A stretch of 8,187 bases of DNA from Synergistaceae bacterium (GCA_017394925.1 JAFPWQ010000285.1:1-8187), one strand, 5' to 3'. Shown: positions 1 through 6,670, counted from the stretch's first letter. Numbers and translations: made by a program. The notes: generated by a model not told the origin, from the letters alone.

Positions 1-1
1 G

Positions 2-655
2 CGTACAATCGGAGCAGTTATCATGACTCACTCAGACAATGACGGCTTAATTCTGCCTCCAAGAATCGCACCCGTTAAGGCCGTTATTCTACCAATCTCA
101 AAAGACGAAAATATAGCAGAGCATGACATATTCCCGAAGGCTAAAGAGCTTGCCGAAAAACTTAATGCTGAATTAGGCGGAATGTTCGTTAAAGTTGACG
201 ATAATTTTCATATGAGACCGGGCGACAGATTTTTTATGCATTTACAGAAGGGCGTTCCTTTGAGACTTGAACTTGGAGAGAAGGACATGGCCGCCGGAAC
301 TGTGAGACTCGTACGCAGGGACACGGGAGCAAAAGCTGACGTAAAACTTGAGAATGTGATTCCCGAAGTCAAAAAGACGCTCAATGATATTCAGGTGAAT
401 ATGTTCACGAGAGCAAAAGATTTCAGAGACGCAAATACACATGACACAAAGAGTTATGATGAGCTGAAAGAAATTATTGATTCACAGGGAGGCTTCGTGC
501 GCGCATATTTCGCTGGTACACCCGAAGATGAAGTGAAAATACGCGAGGAGACCGGCGCAACTCCGAGATGTATATTGCCCAACACAGGAACAGGCAAATG
601 CATAATCACAGGCAAATCTGACGGAAGGCTCACGATATTTGCGAAGGCGTATTGA
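2..655 (+). CDS. proS: Prolyl-tRNA synthetase, C-terminal part (5' end outside window)
   Basis: This is the C-terminal half of a class II prolyl-tRNA synthetase, which charges tRNA-Pro with proline in the cytoplasm. The frame is open from base 2 and begins with RTIGAVIMTHSDNDGLILPP, the class II motif 3 region of ProRS, so the ATG at 23 is internal and not a real start. The anticodon-binding domain follows (AP-KAVILPI, then the KAKELAEKL helix). The C-terminal domain then has the EETGATPRC and GTGKC segments and ends in AKAY; a terminal Tyr is typical of the archaeal/eukaryotic-like ProS type 3. In zinc-binding members the C-terminal domain carries four cysteines. Here the first pair is replaced (AGTPEDE) and the GKC segment lacks its partner, so zinc is probably not bound. 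About 217 residues are visible, against roughly 480 for the family. The next gene starts 3 bp after the stop. The family call is very secure. Confidence 0.95.
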   Translation, partial: RTIGAVIMTHSDNDGLILPPRIAPVKAVILPISKDENIAEHDIFPKAKELAEKLNAELGGMFVKVDDNFHMRPGDRFFMHLQKGVPLRLELGEKDMAAGTVRLVRRDTGAKADVKLENVIPEVKKTLNDIQVNMFTRAKDFRDANTHDTKSYDELKEIIDSQGGFVRAYFAGTPEDEVKIREETGATPRCILPNTGTGKCIITGKSDGRLTIFAKAY

Positions 656-658
656 TTC

Positions 659-1561
659 ATGCCAGACTCATTTGAAGCTGATGTAGTTTTCTCATGCGGC
701 GAAGATAAATATTTACCAGTTGCTGATGTCTGGATTGTCATTGATGTTCTGAGAGCTACAACCGTAATGACACGCTGGTTTGAACTCGGCGGAACTGAAT
801 TATATCCGGTCAGAACTCCTGATGAGGCAAAACGTCTTGTGCTTGAACTCAAAGAGCGCGGATCTTCTCCGTTATTGATGGGGGAAGTAAACGGCATTCC
901 TCCGGAAGGTTTTGATTTTGGGAATTCGCCGCTTGAACTGAATTATGAATTGATTCAAGATCATTATTGCGGAGTTATGTCGACAACAAACGGAACTGTA
1001 GCATTGCTCGAAGCTGCATCATCAGGAAGTCCAGTACTCGCCGCAAGCATGAGAAATGCATCATCAGTTCTTGATTATGCGCTCACAATCGGAAATCGAA
1101 TCGGGCTGTTATGTTCAGGAAGAAAGAGACGGCCTTCATGGGAAGATACGTTATGTGCAGGGGCAATAATCGAAGAGCTTGAATCACATGGCAGGACACT
1201 CATGACTGACAGCGCGAAGATTGCGTTATCGTTATGGCAGAACAGAAGCGAAGATCTGCATGAATACGTCAGGAAATCAGAACATGCGTTGTATCTTGAA
1301 CATATCGGTTACGCTGAAGATATTGCATTTTGCTGTGAGTTTAACGCCTCTTCAGTTGTTCCCATGCTGACGGGTGATAATCAGCATACGATTCTGCGCA
1401 GTGTATCGGGGAGTGCGAGACCATATCACGCGTCAGTGAATCCTGAACATAAAATAGAACCGTCAGAGCCACCGAAGAAAGCAGACCCGTTTGAAGAATT
1501 GTTATCATATACGCGTCAGTCCCCTCAGTATTTTTTCATCGGAAAGAAGGATAGTAAATAA
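659..1561 (+). CDS. ComB-family 2-phosphosulfolactate phosphatase-like protein
   Basis: This 300-residue protein belongs to the ComB family. In methanogens ComB is a Mg-dependent phosphatase that turns 2-phospho-3-sulfolactate into sulfolactate for coenzyme M synthesis. Many bacteria without coenzyme M carry homologues of unproven substrate. Visible family motifs are VIDVLRATTV (27-36), GEVNGIPPEGFDFGNSP (75-91), STTNGT (108-113), the CSG...PSWEDTLCAGAI block (152-170) and DIAFC...SSVVP (221-235). The core ends near residue 250. A polar, proline- and lysine-containing tail of about 50 residues follows, longer than the usual family size of about 230-250. The ATG lies 3 bp after the proS stop, with GAAGG at 643-647 as ribosome binding site, so it is translated from the proS transcript. 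larC follows after 3 bp. The family is clear; the true substrate is not, so no symbol is given. Confidence 0.88.
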   Translation: MPDSFEADVVFSCGEDKYLPVADVWIVIDVLRATTVMTRWFELGGTELYPVRTPDEAKRLVLELKERGSSPLLMGEVNGIPPEGFDFGNSPLELNYELIQDHYCGVMSTTNGTVALLEAASSGSPVLAASMRNASSVLDYALTIGNRIGLLCSGRKRRPSWEDTLCAGAIIEELESHGRTLMTDSAKIALSLWQNRSEDLHEYVRKSEHALYLEHIGYAEDIAFCCEFNASSVVPMLTGDNQHTILRSVSGSARPYHASVNPEHKIEPSEPPKKADPFEELLSYTRQSPQYFFIGKKDSK

Positions 1562-1564
1562 TAA

Positions 1565-2770
1565 ATGAAAACTTTATATCTCGATTGCTTTGCTGGTATT
1601 GCAGGCGATATGTTTATAGGCGCATTATTGAATCTCGTACCGTCTCCTGCAGTCCTGACAGAAGGAATCAAAAAGATAAAAGCATTAGACCCGGAAGAAT
1701 ATGAACTCGTTATAGAACATGCAAACAAAAACGGCATAGCAGGAATAAATTTCGATGTTAAACTGAATCATCACGAACACAATCACACTCACGAACATGA
1801 ACATCATCACCGGCATTTGTCAGATATAGAATCAATGATATTCTCAAGTGAATTATCCGAACGGGTCAAACGTGAATCAATCCGTGCGTTTTCGATTCTT
1901 GCGGAGGCCGAAGCACACGTACACGGAACTACACCCGATAAGATTCATTTTCACGAGGTCGGAGCAGTTGATTCCATTATTGATATTGCCGGGGCATTTA
2001 TTCTTATGGAGGCGTTGAACTGGCCGCGTGTATTATGCTCACCCGTGAATGTCGGCTCAGGGACTGTCGAATGCGCACACGGAATTTTGCCCGTTCCTGC
2101 TCCTGCCTCTGAGTATCTGCTTCATGGCCTGCCGGTATTCTCGTCTGGTTCACCGATGGAACGCACGACTCCTACTGGTGCATTGCTTGTGAAAATTCTT
2201 GCTGACGGATTCTGTTCGCTGCCTTCAGGAAGAATCATTGCGTCCGGCTTTGGTCTGGGCAATCGTGAATCAAATGACATGCCTAATGTCTTACGCGCAT
2301 TGATGATTGAGTCGGGCAATGATGATGTGAACGGCATGATTCACGAAAAACTCGCACTGATTGAATGCAATATTGACGACATGAACCCGCAGGATTATGA
2401 GCCAGTAATCGAAAAATTATTTGCCGGCCATGCTCTTGATGTCTGGACTGAGAATATATACATGAAGAAATCAAGACCAGGAATAAAACTTTGCTGTCTG
2501 TCCAGACCCGACGACACACTGAAGCTATCACGTATCATTCTTGAGAATACAACATCACAGGGCGTCAGAGTGAAGGAATATGACCGTTTCAGATTAAACT
2601 GGAAGATTGAATGCGTGAATACTTCACTGGGTGATATTCATGTGAAGACTACTATGATTTATGATGAGACACTGAGACGCATCCCCGAATATGAAGACGT
2701 GAAAGCAATTGCAGATAAGCACGGGTTATCGATATATGAAGCCCGAAGAATGATAATGCGTGAAATATAA
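1565..2770 (+). CDS. larC: Nickel pincer cofactor biosynthesis protein LarC
   Basis: LarC is the CTP-dependent nickel insertase that makes the last step of the nickel-pincer nucleotide cofactor, used by lactate racemase and other LarA-family racemases/epimerases in the cytoplasm. The protein starts with MKTLYLDCFAGIAGDMFIGA, the typical LarC N-terminus. Residues 69-84 are a histidine-rich stretch (10 His in 16), a plausible nickel-holding loop. HFHEVGAVDSIIDI (128-141), ERTTPTGALL (199-208), NIDDMNPQDYEPV (269-281) and the LDVWTENIYMKKSRPG region (291-306) are conserved family blocks. At 401 residues it is full length and a single uninterrupted frame. In Lactobacillus plantarum, by contrast, LarC1 and LarC2 are joined by programmed frameshifting. 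GAAGG at 1546-1550 is the likely ribosome binding site. A strong terminator follows directly. larB, larE and larA are not in the window. Confidence 0.95.
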   Translation: MKTLYLDCFAGIAGDMFIGALLNLVPSPAVLTEGIKKIKALDPEEYELVIEHANKNGIAGINFDVKLNHHEHNHTHEHEHHHRHLSDIESMIFSSELSERVKRESIRAFSILAEAEAHVHGTTPDKIHFHEVGAVDSIIDIAGAFILMEALNWPRVLCSPVNVGSGTVECAHGILPVPAPASEYLLHGLPVFSSGSPMERTTPTGALLVKILADGFCSLPSGRIIASGFGLGNRESNDMPNVLRALMIESGNDDVNGMIHEKLALIECNIDDMNPQDYEPVIEKLFAGHALDVWTENIYMKKSRPGIKLCCLSRPDDTLKLSRIILENTTSQGVRVKEYDRFRLNWKIECVNTSLGDIHVKTTMIYDETLRRIPEYEDVKAIADKHGLSIYEARRMIMREI

Positions 2771-2783
2771 CACGAAACATATT

Positions 2784-2819
2784 AATCCTCTTGCCTTAAT
2801 GGTGAGGGGATTTTTTTTT
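2784..2819 (+). terminator. Rho-independent terminator after larC
   Basis: A 12-bp inverted repeat (AATCCTCTTGCC at 2784-2795, GGTGAGGGGATT at 2801-2812) encloses a 5-base loop, TTAAT. All 12 positions pair if three G-U wobbles are allowed. Nine T residues run from 2811 to 2819, the first two of them also closing the stem. It lies 13 bp after the larC stop and ends the proS-comB-larC transcript. Confidence 0.93.
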
Positions 2820-2822
2820 CAT

Positions 2823-2832
2823 GCAGTAAAAT
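2823..2832 (+). promoter_or_regulatory. Possible -10 promoter element upstream of kinase remnant
   Basis: GCAGTAAAAT contains TAAAAT (2827-2832), a plausible -10 hexamer, 28 bp before the ATG at 2860 and just after the larC terminator. The identical 10-mer occurs at 3951-3960 ahead of rtcB. No convincing -35 box is seen at the usual distance, so this rests on position and recurrence only. Confidence 0.3.
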
Positions 2833-2859
2833 TTATTTTAATCAAAGGAGGCGGCATAA

Positions 2860-3204
2860 ATGAACATAGGCGAAGAGTTTTATTGTTCAAAATGCATGAG
2901 GTTAATTAAAGATGATGAAGCAAAATGTCCTCACTGCGGTTATGATCCGTATCATGATTCGGATTCACATCACCTCGAAGAAGGTACGCTGCTCAATGAC
3001 GGCAGATACCAGATCGGAGCAGTAATAAGTTCAGGGGGATTCGGAATAACATATGCGGCATGGGACAGAAAATTTGATCAGCCCGTCGCAATTAAAGAAT
3101 ATTACAGTAAGAATTTATGTGAACGCAATACGACCGAAGACGATACTGTAACCGTTGAGAACGTGAAAAACGTTGTGCCACTCATCGGGAAGACGGTACA
3201 ATGA
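2860..3204 (+). pseudogene. Truncated zinc-ribbon Ser/Thr protein kinase (N-lobe only)
   Basis: This 114-residue product looks like the start of a Hanks-type serine/threonine kinase. It has an N-terminal zinc ribbon, CSKC (9-12) and CPHC (23-26). The kinase N-lobe follows: the linker LEEGTLLNDGRYQIG, a glycine-rich loop SSGGFGITY (58-66) and VAIKEYY with the ATP-binding lysine at residue 79. Likeness to the family stops near residue 100, and the reading frame ends after 14 further residues. The HRD catalytic loop, DFG and entire C-lobe are absent, so it cannot be an active kinase. The ribosome binding site is excellent (AAAGGAGG at 2844-2851, 8 bases before ATG), so the stub could still be translated. 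A segment resembling the kinase DFG region follows in another frame, which suggests an internal deletion of a full-length gene. Loss of function is near certain; a retained role as a zinc-ribbon stub is possible but unsupported. Confidence 0.8.
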
Positions 3205-3240
3205 TTCTGATTGACTTCAGAGCAGCGGCACTTGAAGATC
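3183..3240 (+). pseudogene. Out-of-frame kinase fragment around the DFG motif
   Basis: Read in the frame of the ATG at 3201, this stretch gives HREDGTMILIDFRAAALED. It resembles the segment around the DFG motif in bacterial Ser/Thr kinases (typically DG-x-x-LIDFGAAR), with DFG changed to DFR. The frame differs from that of the N-lobe ORF, which stops at 3202-3204. The simplest reading is that the kinase gene lost the DNA between the N-lobe and the activation segment, leaving this piece behind. After about 3240 no kinase sequence is recognisable. The resemblance is short, so confidence is moderate. Confidence 0.5.
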
Positions 3241-3424
3241 AAATCTCACAGGGCAAGGGCAAGACCGAATTAGCTATACGTATTATTGCATTGAGTGAAG
3301 GGTTTCTCTCACTGTTCATGATCTCTTTCATTTCTTCGGGTGAATGGCCATGTTCAAAATAGTATGCGGCAATTTCCGTAGCCGTTTTACCTGCAAATAT
3401 ATCTTTCGCATTATCTTCAGGCAT
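3239..3424 (-). CDS. Hypothetical 61-residue protein (doubtful)
   Basis: A minus-strand frame encodes 61 residues starting MPEDNAKDIFAGKTATEIAA. Composition is protein-like: charged, probably mostly helical, with no membrane segment and no family I recognise. It fills the gap between the broken kinase and the NADAR gene. No clear ribosome binding site precedes the ATG at 3424, and the frame runs against all neighbours as far as the convergent operon. It may be a small real gene, a fragment of a larger gene brought in when the kinase was broken, or chance. The other frames of 3241-3430 give nothing better. Confidence 0.3.
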   Translation of the reverse strand: MPEDNAKDIFAGKTATEIAAYYFEHGHSPEEMKEIMNSERNPSLNAIIRIANSVLPLPCEI

Positions 3425-3463
3425 ATGTTAATATCTCATCAATGAAAAGAATAAGAAGCAGGT

Positions 3464-3469
3464 TATACT
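3464..3469 (+). promoter_or_regulatory. Possible -10 element for the NADAR gene
   Basis: TATACT is one base from the sigma-70 -10 consensus and lies 38 bp before the ATG at 3508. The sequence 17 bp upstream (3441-3446, AATGAA) is a poor -35 box. The gene needs a promoter here because the larC terminator and the broken kinase lie upstream. This is a plausible but weak call. Confidence 0.35.
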
Positions 3470-3507
3470 ATGCACATCAGGATTAACGAAAGGAAGAATT
3501 TGCAATC

Positions 3508-3948
3508 ATGAACAGCATAACAGAATTTGAGAATGAGTATGAATTTCTCAGCAACTTTTACGAAGTCAGCATTGAATATGACGGACTCACATACGGAAGT
3601 TCAGAGGCGGCATTTCAGGCTCAGAAGTGCATGACGAATGAAGAAAGACTCGCATTCACGAAATATAATCCTGATGAGAGCAAGATAGCAGGGAAGAGAG
3701 TTAAACTGCGTTCAGACTGGGAAGACGTGAAGATACGAATCATGGAAGAAATTCTGCGCGCAAAATTCACTCAGCATGAAGACATTGCACAGAAATTAAT
3801 TAACACTGGCGAAAGAATTCTCATTGAGGGAAATGACTTGGGCGATGTTTTCTGGGGAATTGATACGGCTACAGGTGAAGGCGAGAATCATCTGGGAAAA
3901 ATCTTAATGAAGATACGCGGAGAACTTGCCGCCATGAAGGCAAAATAA
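3508..3948 (+). CDS. NADAR-domain (YbiA-like) N-glycosidase family protein
   Basis: The 146-residue protein is a single NADAR domain with essentially nothing else. Visible blocks are FLSNFY (13-18), EYDGLTYGSSEAAFQAQK (23-40) with the conserved Glu of the S-E-x-A-F-Q motif, AKFTQH (85-90), GNDLGDVFWG (108-117) and GENHLGKILMKIR (125-137). Family members include E. coli YbiA, tied to riboflavin-intermediate breakdown, and NADAR enzymes shown to remove ADP-ribose from guanine bases, in some cases as the antitoxin to a DarT-like toxin. No toxin partner is seen in the window. A purine-rich AAAGGAAG about 13 bases upstream serves as ribosome binding site. rtcB follows after 54 bp on the same strand, which suggests a link to nucleic-acid repair. 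The domain call is firm; the substrate is unknown. Confidence 0.88.
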   Translation: MNSITEFENEYEFLSNFYEVSIEYDGLTYGSSEAAFQAQKCMTNEERLAFTKYNPDESKIAGKRVKLRSDWEDVKIRIMEEILRAKFTQHEDIAQKLINTGERILIEGNDLGDVFWGIDTATGEGENHLGKILMKIRGELAAMKAK

Positions 3949-3950
3949 GC

Positions 3951-3960
3951 GCAGTAAAAT
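3951..3960 (+). promoter_or_regulatory. Possible -10 promoter element upstream of rtcB
   Basis: GCAGTAAAAT is repeated exactly from 2823-2832. Here it lies 2 bp after the NADAR stop and 42 bp before the rtcB ATG, so rtcB may have its own promoter as well as read-through from the NADAR gene. No good -35 box is visible at 17 bp. Confidence 0.3.
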
Positions 3961-4002
3961 AATATAAAATGTGTGCATAACGGGAGGAGATGAGAAGAAA
4001 TT

Positions 4003-5250
4003 ATGATTGAAATTCACGGAGAATATAACACGGCAATAATTTACAGCGATGAGATTGACGAGTCAGCGCGTATTCAGATTCAGGAGATATGTAATCAAAA
4101 AAATTTTTCAGGCTCAAAGATTCGAATCATGCCCGATGTCCATGCAGGTAAAGGCTGTACAATCGGTACGACAATGACAATAACGGACAAGGCAGTTCCT
4201 AATCTTGTTGGCGTTGATATAGGATGCGGAATGTTCACGGTAAATCTTGGCCATGAGGAAATAAATCTTGCGAAATTCGATGAGGCCGCACACTTTATCC
4301 CTTCAGGCTATAACGTCTGGAATAAGAGACAGAAACAATTTGATTTGTCGCGTCTGATATGCTGCTCATCACTCAGTACACCGAACAGAATAAATCGCAG
4401 TCTTGGCACATTAGGCGGAGGGAATCACTTCATCGAGATTGACCGTTCAGATGACGGAACATATTATCTTGTCATTCACACGGGCAGCAGGAATCTGGGC
4501 AGACAGGTCGCAGGATTATATCAGAGCATGGCTGTATCACTTGAGCATGATAATAACGAGAAATATATACGTCAGCGCGGGGAATTAATCAGGACATACA
4601 AAGAGCAGGGACGAGAGAAAGAAATCGAAGAGGCATTAAAGCAGATAAAACGTGAAGAGAGTGATACACCTGAATATTTATGCGGCCTTGAGGGAAAATA
4701 TTTTGATGATTACATTCATGACCTGAAAATATGCCAGGAGTTTGCGAGGCTTAACCGTGAAACTATAGCTGAAGTTCTGCTTGAGATGACCGGAATATTA
4801 AAGCATTCGATTCATGAGTTCGATTCGTTTCACACGACACATAATTATATCGATACGGACGAAATGATTTTGCGCAAGGGAGCAATCGCAGCACATTCAG
4901 GTGAACGCGTGTTAATCCCCATGAACATGAGAGACGGAGCTTTAATCTGCAGGGGCAAAGGCAATCCCGACTGGAATTATTCAGCACCTCACGGAGCAGG
5001 GAGAATATTAAGCAGGAGTGAAGCACAGAGCAAATTAACGCTTGAGGAATTCAGAAATGCAATGAACGGAATATACACGACATGCATAGACGAAGGCACA
5101 CTTGATGAATCACCTATGGCATATAAGAGTCCTGATATGATATTAAAGCATATAGGCGCAACTGTTGATGTGATTGCGCAGATAAAGCCGGTGTATAACT
5201 TCAAGGCCTCAGAGCAGAAGCATGAGCAGAAGCATGAAACGAATTCCTGA
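4003..5250 (+). CDS. rtcB: RtcB-family RNA ligase
   Basis: RtcB joins RNA ends bearing 2',3'-cyclic phosphate or 3'-phosphate to 5'-OH ends, using GTP and Mn in the cytoplasm. It serves in tRNA splicing in archaea and animals and in RNA repair in bacteria. All signature blocks are present: PDVHAGKGCTIGTT (44-57), VGVDIGCGM (69-77) with metal ligands Asp72 and Cys75, GTLGGGNHF (135-143), HTGSRNLG (159-166), HTTHNYI (277-283), AIAAHSGERVLIPMNMRDG (294-312) and SAPHGAGR (327-334), whose His330 matches the guanylylated histidine. At 415 residues it is normal length and likely active. The C-terminus has a short tandem EQKH-EQKH repeat. The ribosome binding site is strong (GGGAGGAG within 3981-3990). 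It follows a NADAR gene and ends at a bidirectional terminator. No rtcA or rtcR neighbour is seen. The substrate, possibly damaged tRNA, is inferred. Confidence 0.94.
   Translation: MIEIHGEYNTAIIYSDEIDESARIQIQEICNQKNFSGSKIRIMPDVHAGKGCTIGTTMTITDKAVPNLVGVDIGCGMFTVNLGHEEINLAKFDEAAHFIPSGYNVWNKRQKQFDLSRLICCSSLSTPNRINRSLGTLGGGNHFIEIDRSDDGTYYLVIHTGSRNLGRQVAGLYQSMAVSLEHDNNEKYIRQRGELIRTYKEQGREKEIEEALKQIKREESDTPEYLCGLEGKYFDDYIHDLKICQEFARLNRETIAEVLLEMTGILKHSIHEFDSFHTTHNYIDTDEMILRKGAIAAHSGERVLIPMNMRDGALICRGKGNPDWNYSAPHGAGRILSRSEAQSKLTLEEFRNAMNGIYTTCIDEGTLDESPMAYKSPDMILKHIGATVDVIAQIKPVYNFKASEQKHEQKHETNS
5212..5235 (+). repeat. Two tandem copies of a 12-bp unit in the rtcB 3' end
   Basis: GAGCAGAAGCAT occurs twice in direct succession (5212-5223 and 5224-5235), encoding EQKH-EQKH at residues 404-411 of RtcB. 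It lies beyond the conserved ligase fold and probably arose by replication slippage. Confidence 0.8.
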
Positions 5251-5287
5251 GAAATTAAAAGTGATTGAATGAATGTACACGAAAAGC

Positions 5288-5335
5288 AAAAATTCTCCAT
5301 GCTTGTGAATCAGACAGCCTTGCATGGGGATTTTT
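5288..5335. terminator. Bidirectional intrinsic terminator between convergent genes
   Basis: The arms TTCTCCATGC (5293-5302) and GCATGGGGAT (5322-5331) pair as nine base pairs including one G-U, with one further mismatch and then A-T pairs outside. A 19-base loop separates them. On the plus strand TTTTT follows (5331-5335), ending rtcB. On the minus strand the A-run at 5288-5292 reads as a T-run, ending the AAA operon that stops at 5360. Confidence 0.85.
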
Positions 5336-5359
5336 ATATTCGGACAGTGATTTTATAGT

Positions 5360-6670
5360 TCAATGCCTGCGGGGACGATACATTACGTACGGACGAGAAG
5401 AAAAATATTTTACTCCTGAATTATTGCGGCTGGAATTAATTTTCTTCTGCAATAGATTCTTCAGTGCGCTTTTTGTTTCTTTTCTCTCATTTTCTTCCTT
5501 GTCTGTTTTAACCTTCTCACATGCTTTTATCAAATCATCCTGTGTTACCAGTTCTCTATTTTCTTTTGCAGTTTTTACGCACGCATCTTTAACTGCATTC
5601 CTTATCTCTCTTCCGCAGAACGTATCATATTTTTCTGCAAGCTCATCAGGATTAACGTCATCACTCAACGGAATTCTCAGACCTTCACCGCGTAAATGCC
5701 TGTCCCATATTGCCCGTCTTGCTTCTTTATCAGGAGGCAGAAACTCTATGCTGATTAGCCGTGAGATAAAAGCCTTATCATAATTCTCAACAAGATTTGT
5801 AGCAAAGATTACGATTCCTCTGAACTGTTCAAGGCACATTAACAGCTGACTTCTCATTGAGTTAATCGCCTGTTCGGAACCAGAATTCACATTAGTGAGC
5901 CTCTTCGACAAAAGCGACTCAGATTCATCGATAAATAACACAGCATCTTCACGTTCAGCTGCCATGAATATAGCTTTTACCATTTTAGGACCTTCACCGT
6001 GATATTTGCTCTCAATGTCAGCATATGACGCACGGATTATCTTTTTCCCAAGTTTATGAGCAACTGCATCTGCCGTCATAGTCTTGCCTGTTCCTGGTGA
6101 ACCGTAAAAGCTCACAACTGAAGCTGCATAAGGGATAATGCTGCGTAATCCCCATTCATCGAAAACTTTTTCTTCAACTTGAATGGTCGCTGCTGCATCT
6201 AATATTTTATTGAGCGTCTTTTTAGGAAGTATTACCTGATTGAATGTGTAATGCGGTTTTTCTGCGTGATAGTTCAGAGATAATTTTTCGTAATCAAATT
6301 CTTCAAGCTTCCTGTCTTTTTCTTTCTCTTGTACGTCCTCACTTACAGCCGGAGCATTATTCTTTTGCAGTTTTCGCGAGGAAGGCCTGAAATCAGGATT
6401 GAATCTCTGATAGTTCAGCTTAACATCAATCATAAGATCAAAATCAATTTTGCTCAGCAAAGAATTTATTTTATTCCGTATATCTATATCATCTCCGTTT
6501 AGTGCTTTTTCCATAATGTAAACTTCAATTGTCCTTGAAGAACCTGCAAAAAATTCTATTTCGCCTCTGTCAATATAACCGTAATATTTTTCCAGAGAAG
6601 TGCATAAATCAGTTCGTATGTTATCCAGTTCATGATTTAGTCTCTCAGGAATGCAGATATATATTCTCAT
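5360..6670 (-). CDS. Classical AAA-type ATPase with unusual N-terminal domain
   Basis: This 436-residue protein has one AAA module of the Vps4/spastin/Cdc48 type, an ATP-driven ring motor that remodels or unfolds proteins. Walker A is GSPGTGKT (190-197), Walker B is VLFIDES (244-250), sensor 1 is FATN (289-292), the arginine-finger segment is FISR (301-304) and the sensor 2 region is GREIR (353-357). All key residues look intact. Residues 1-95 form a separate alpha/beta-looking domain (MRIYICIPERLNHEL at the start) that I do not recognise; it is probably the substrate or partner adaptor. A charged linker (100-130) follows. The C-terminus is basic and ends in YRPRRH. No protease or membrane segment is present. 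It is the last gene of a five-gene operon. Its ATG overlaps the stop of the preceding gene (ATGA, 6667-6670) and lacks a clear ribosome binding site of its own, so translation is probably coupled. Its target is likely one of the small upstream proteins, by inference. Confidence 0.88.
   Translation of the reverse strand: MRIYICIPERLNHELDNIRTDLCTSLEKYYGYIDRGEIEFFAGSSRTIEVYIMEKALNGDDIDIRNKINSLLSKIDFDLMIDVKLNYQRFNPDFRPSSRKLQKNNAPAVSEDVQEKEKDRKLEEFDYEKLSLNYHAEKPHYTFNQVILPKKTLNKILDAAATIQVEEKVFDEWGLRSIIPYAASVVSFYGSPGTGKTMTADAVAHKLGKKIIRASYADIESKYHGEGPKMVKAIFMAAEREDAVLFIDESESLLSKRLTNVNSGSEQAINSMRSQLLMCLEQFRGIVIFATNLVENYDKAFISRLISIEFLPPDKEARRAIWDRHLRGEGLRIPLSDDVNPDELAEKYDTFCGREIRNAVKDACVKTAKENRELVTQDDLIKACEKVKTDKEENERKETKSALKNLLQKKINSSRNNSGVKYFSSRPYVMYRPRRH

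Noticed and set aside
454..897. 147-residue minus-strand ORF
   Set aside because: It lies opposite the proS and comB frames, has Ser/Pro-rich low-quality composition and no matching motif.
3201..3362. A new plus-strand gene from ATG 3201 overlapping the kinase stub stop (ATGA)
   Set aside because: Upstream codons in the same frame continue the kinase-like sequence (HREDGT), so the ATG is internal to a remnant; beyond about 3240 the product is not recognisable.
5265..5783. 172-residue plus-strand ORF
   Set aside because: It runs across the bidirectional terminator and then antisense to the AAA gene; its Phe/Ser/Leu-rich content is typical of a shadow frame.
5360..6670. A protease-linked AAA protein (FtsH-like) or a toxin-antitoxin ATPase
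   Set aside because: No HExxH protease motif, no membrane helix in the protein, and no toxin or nuclease gene in the operon.
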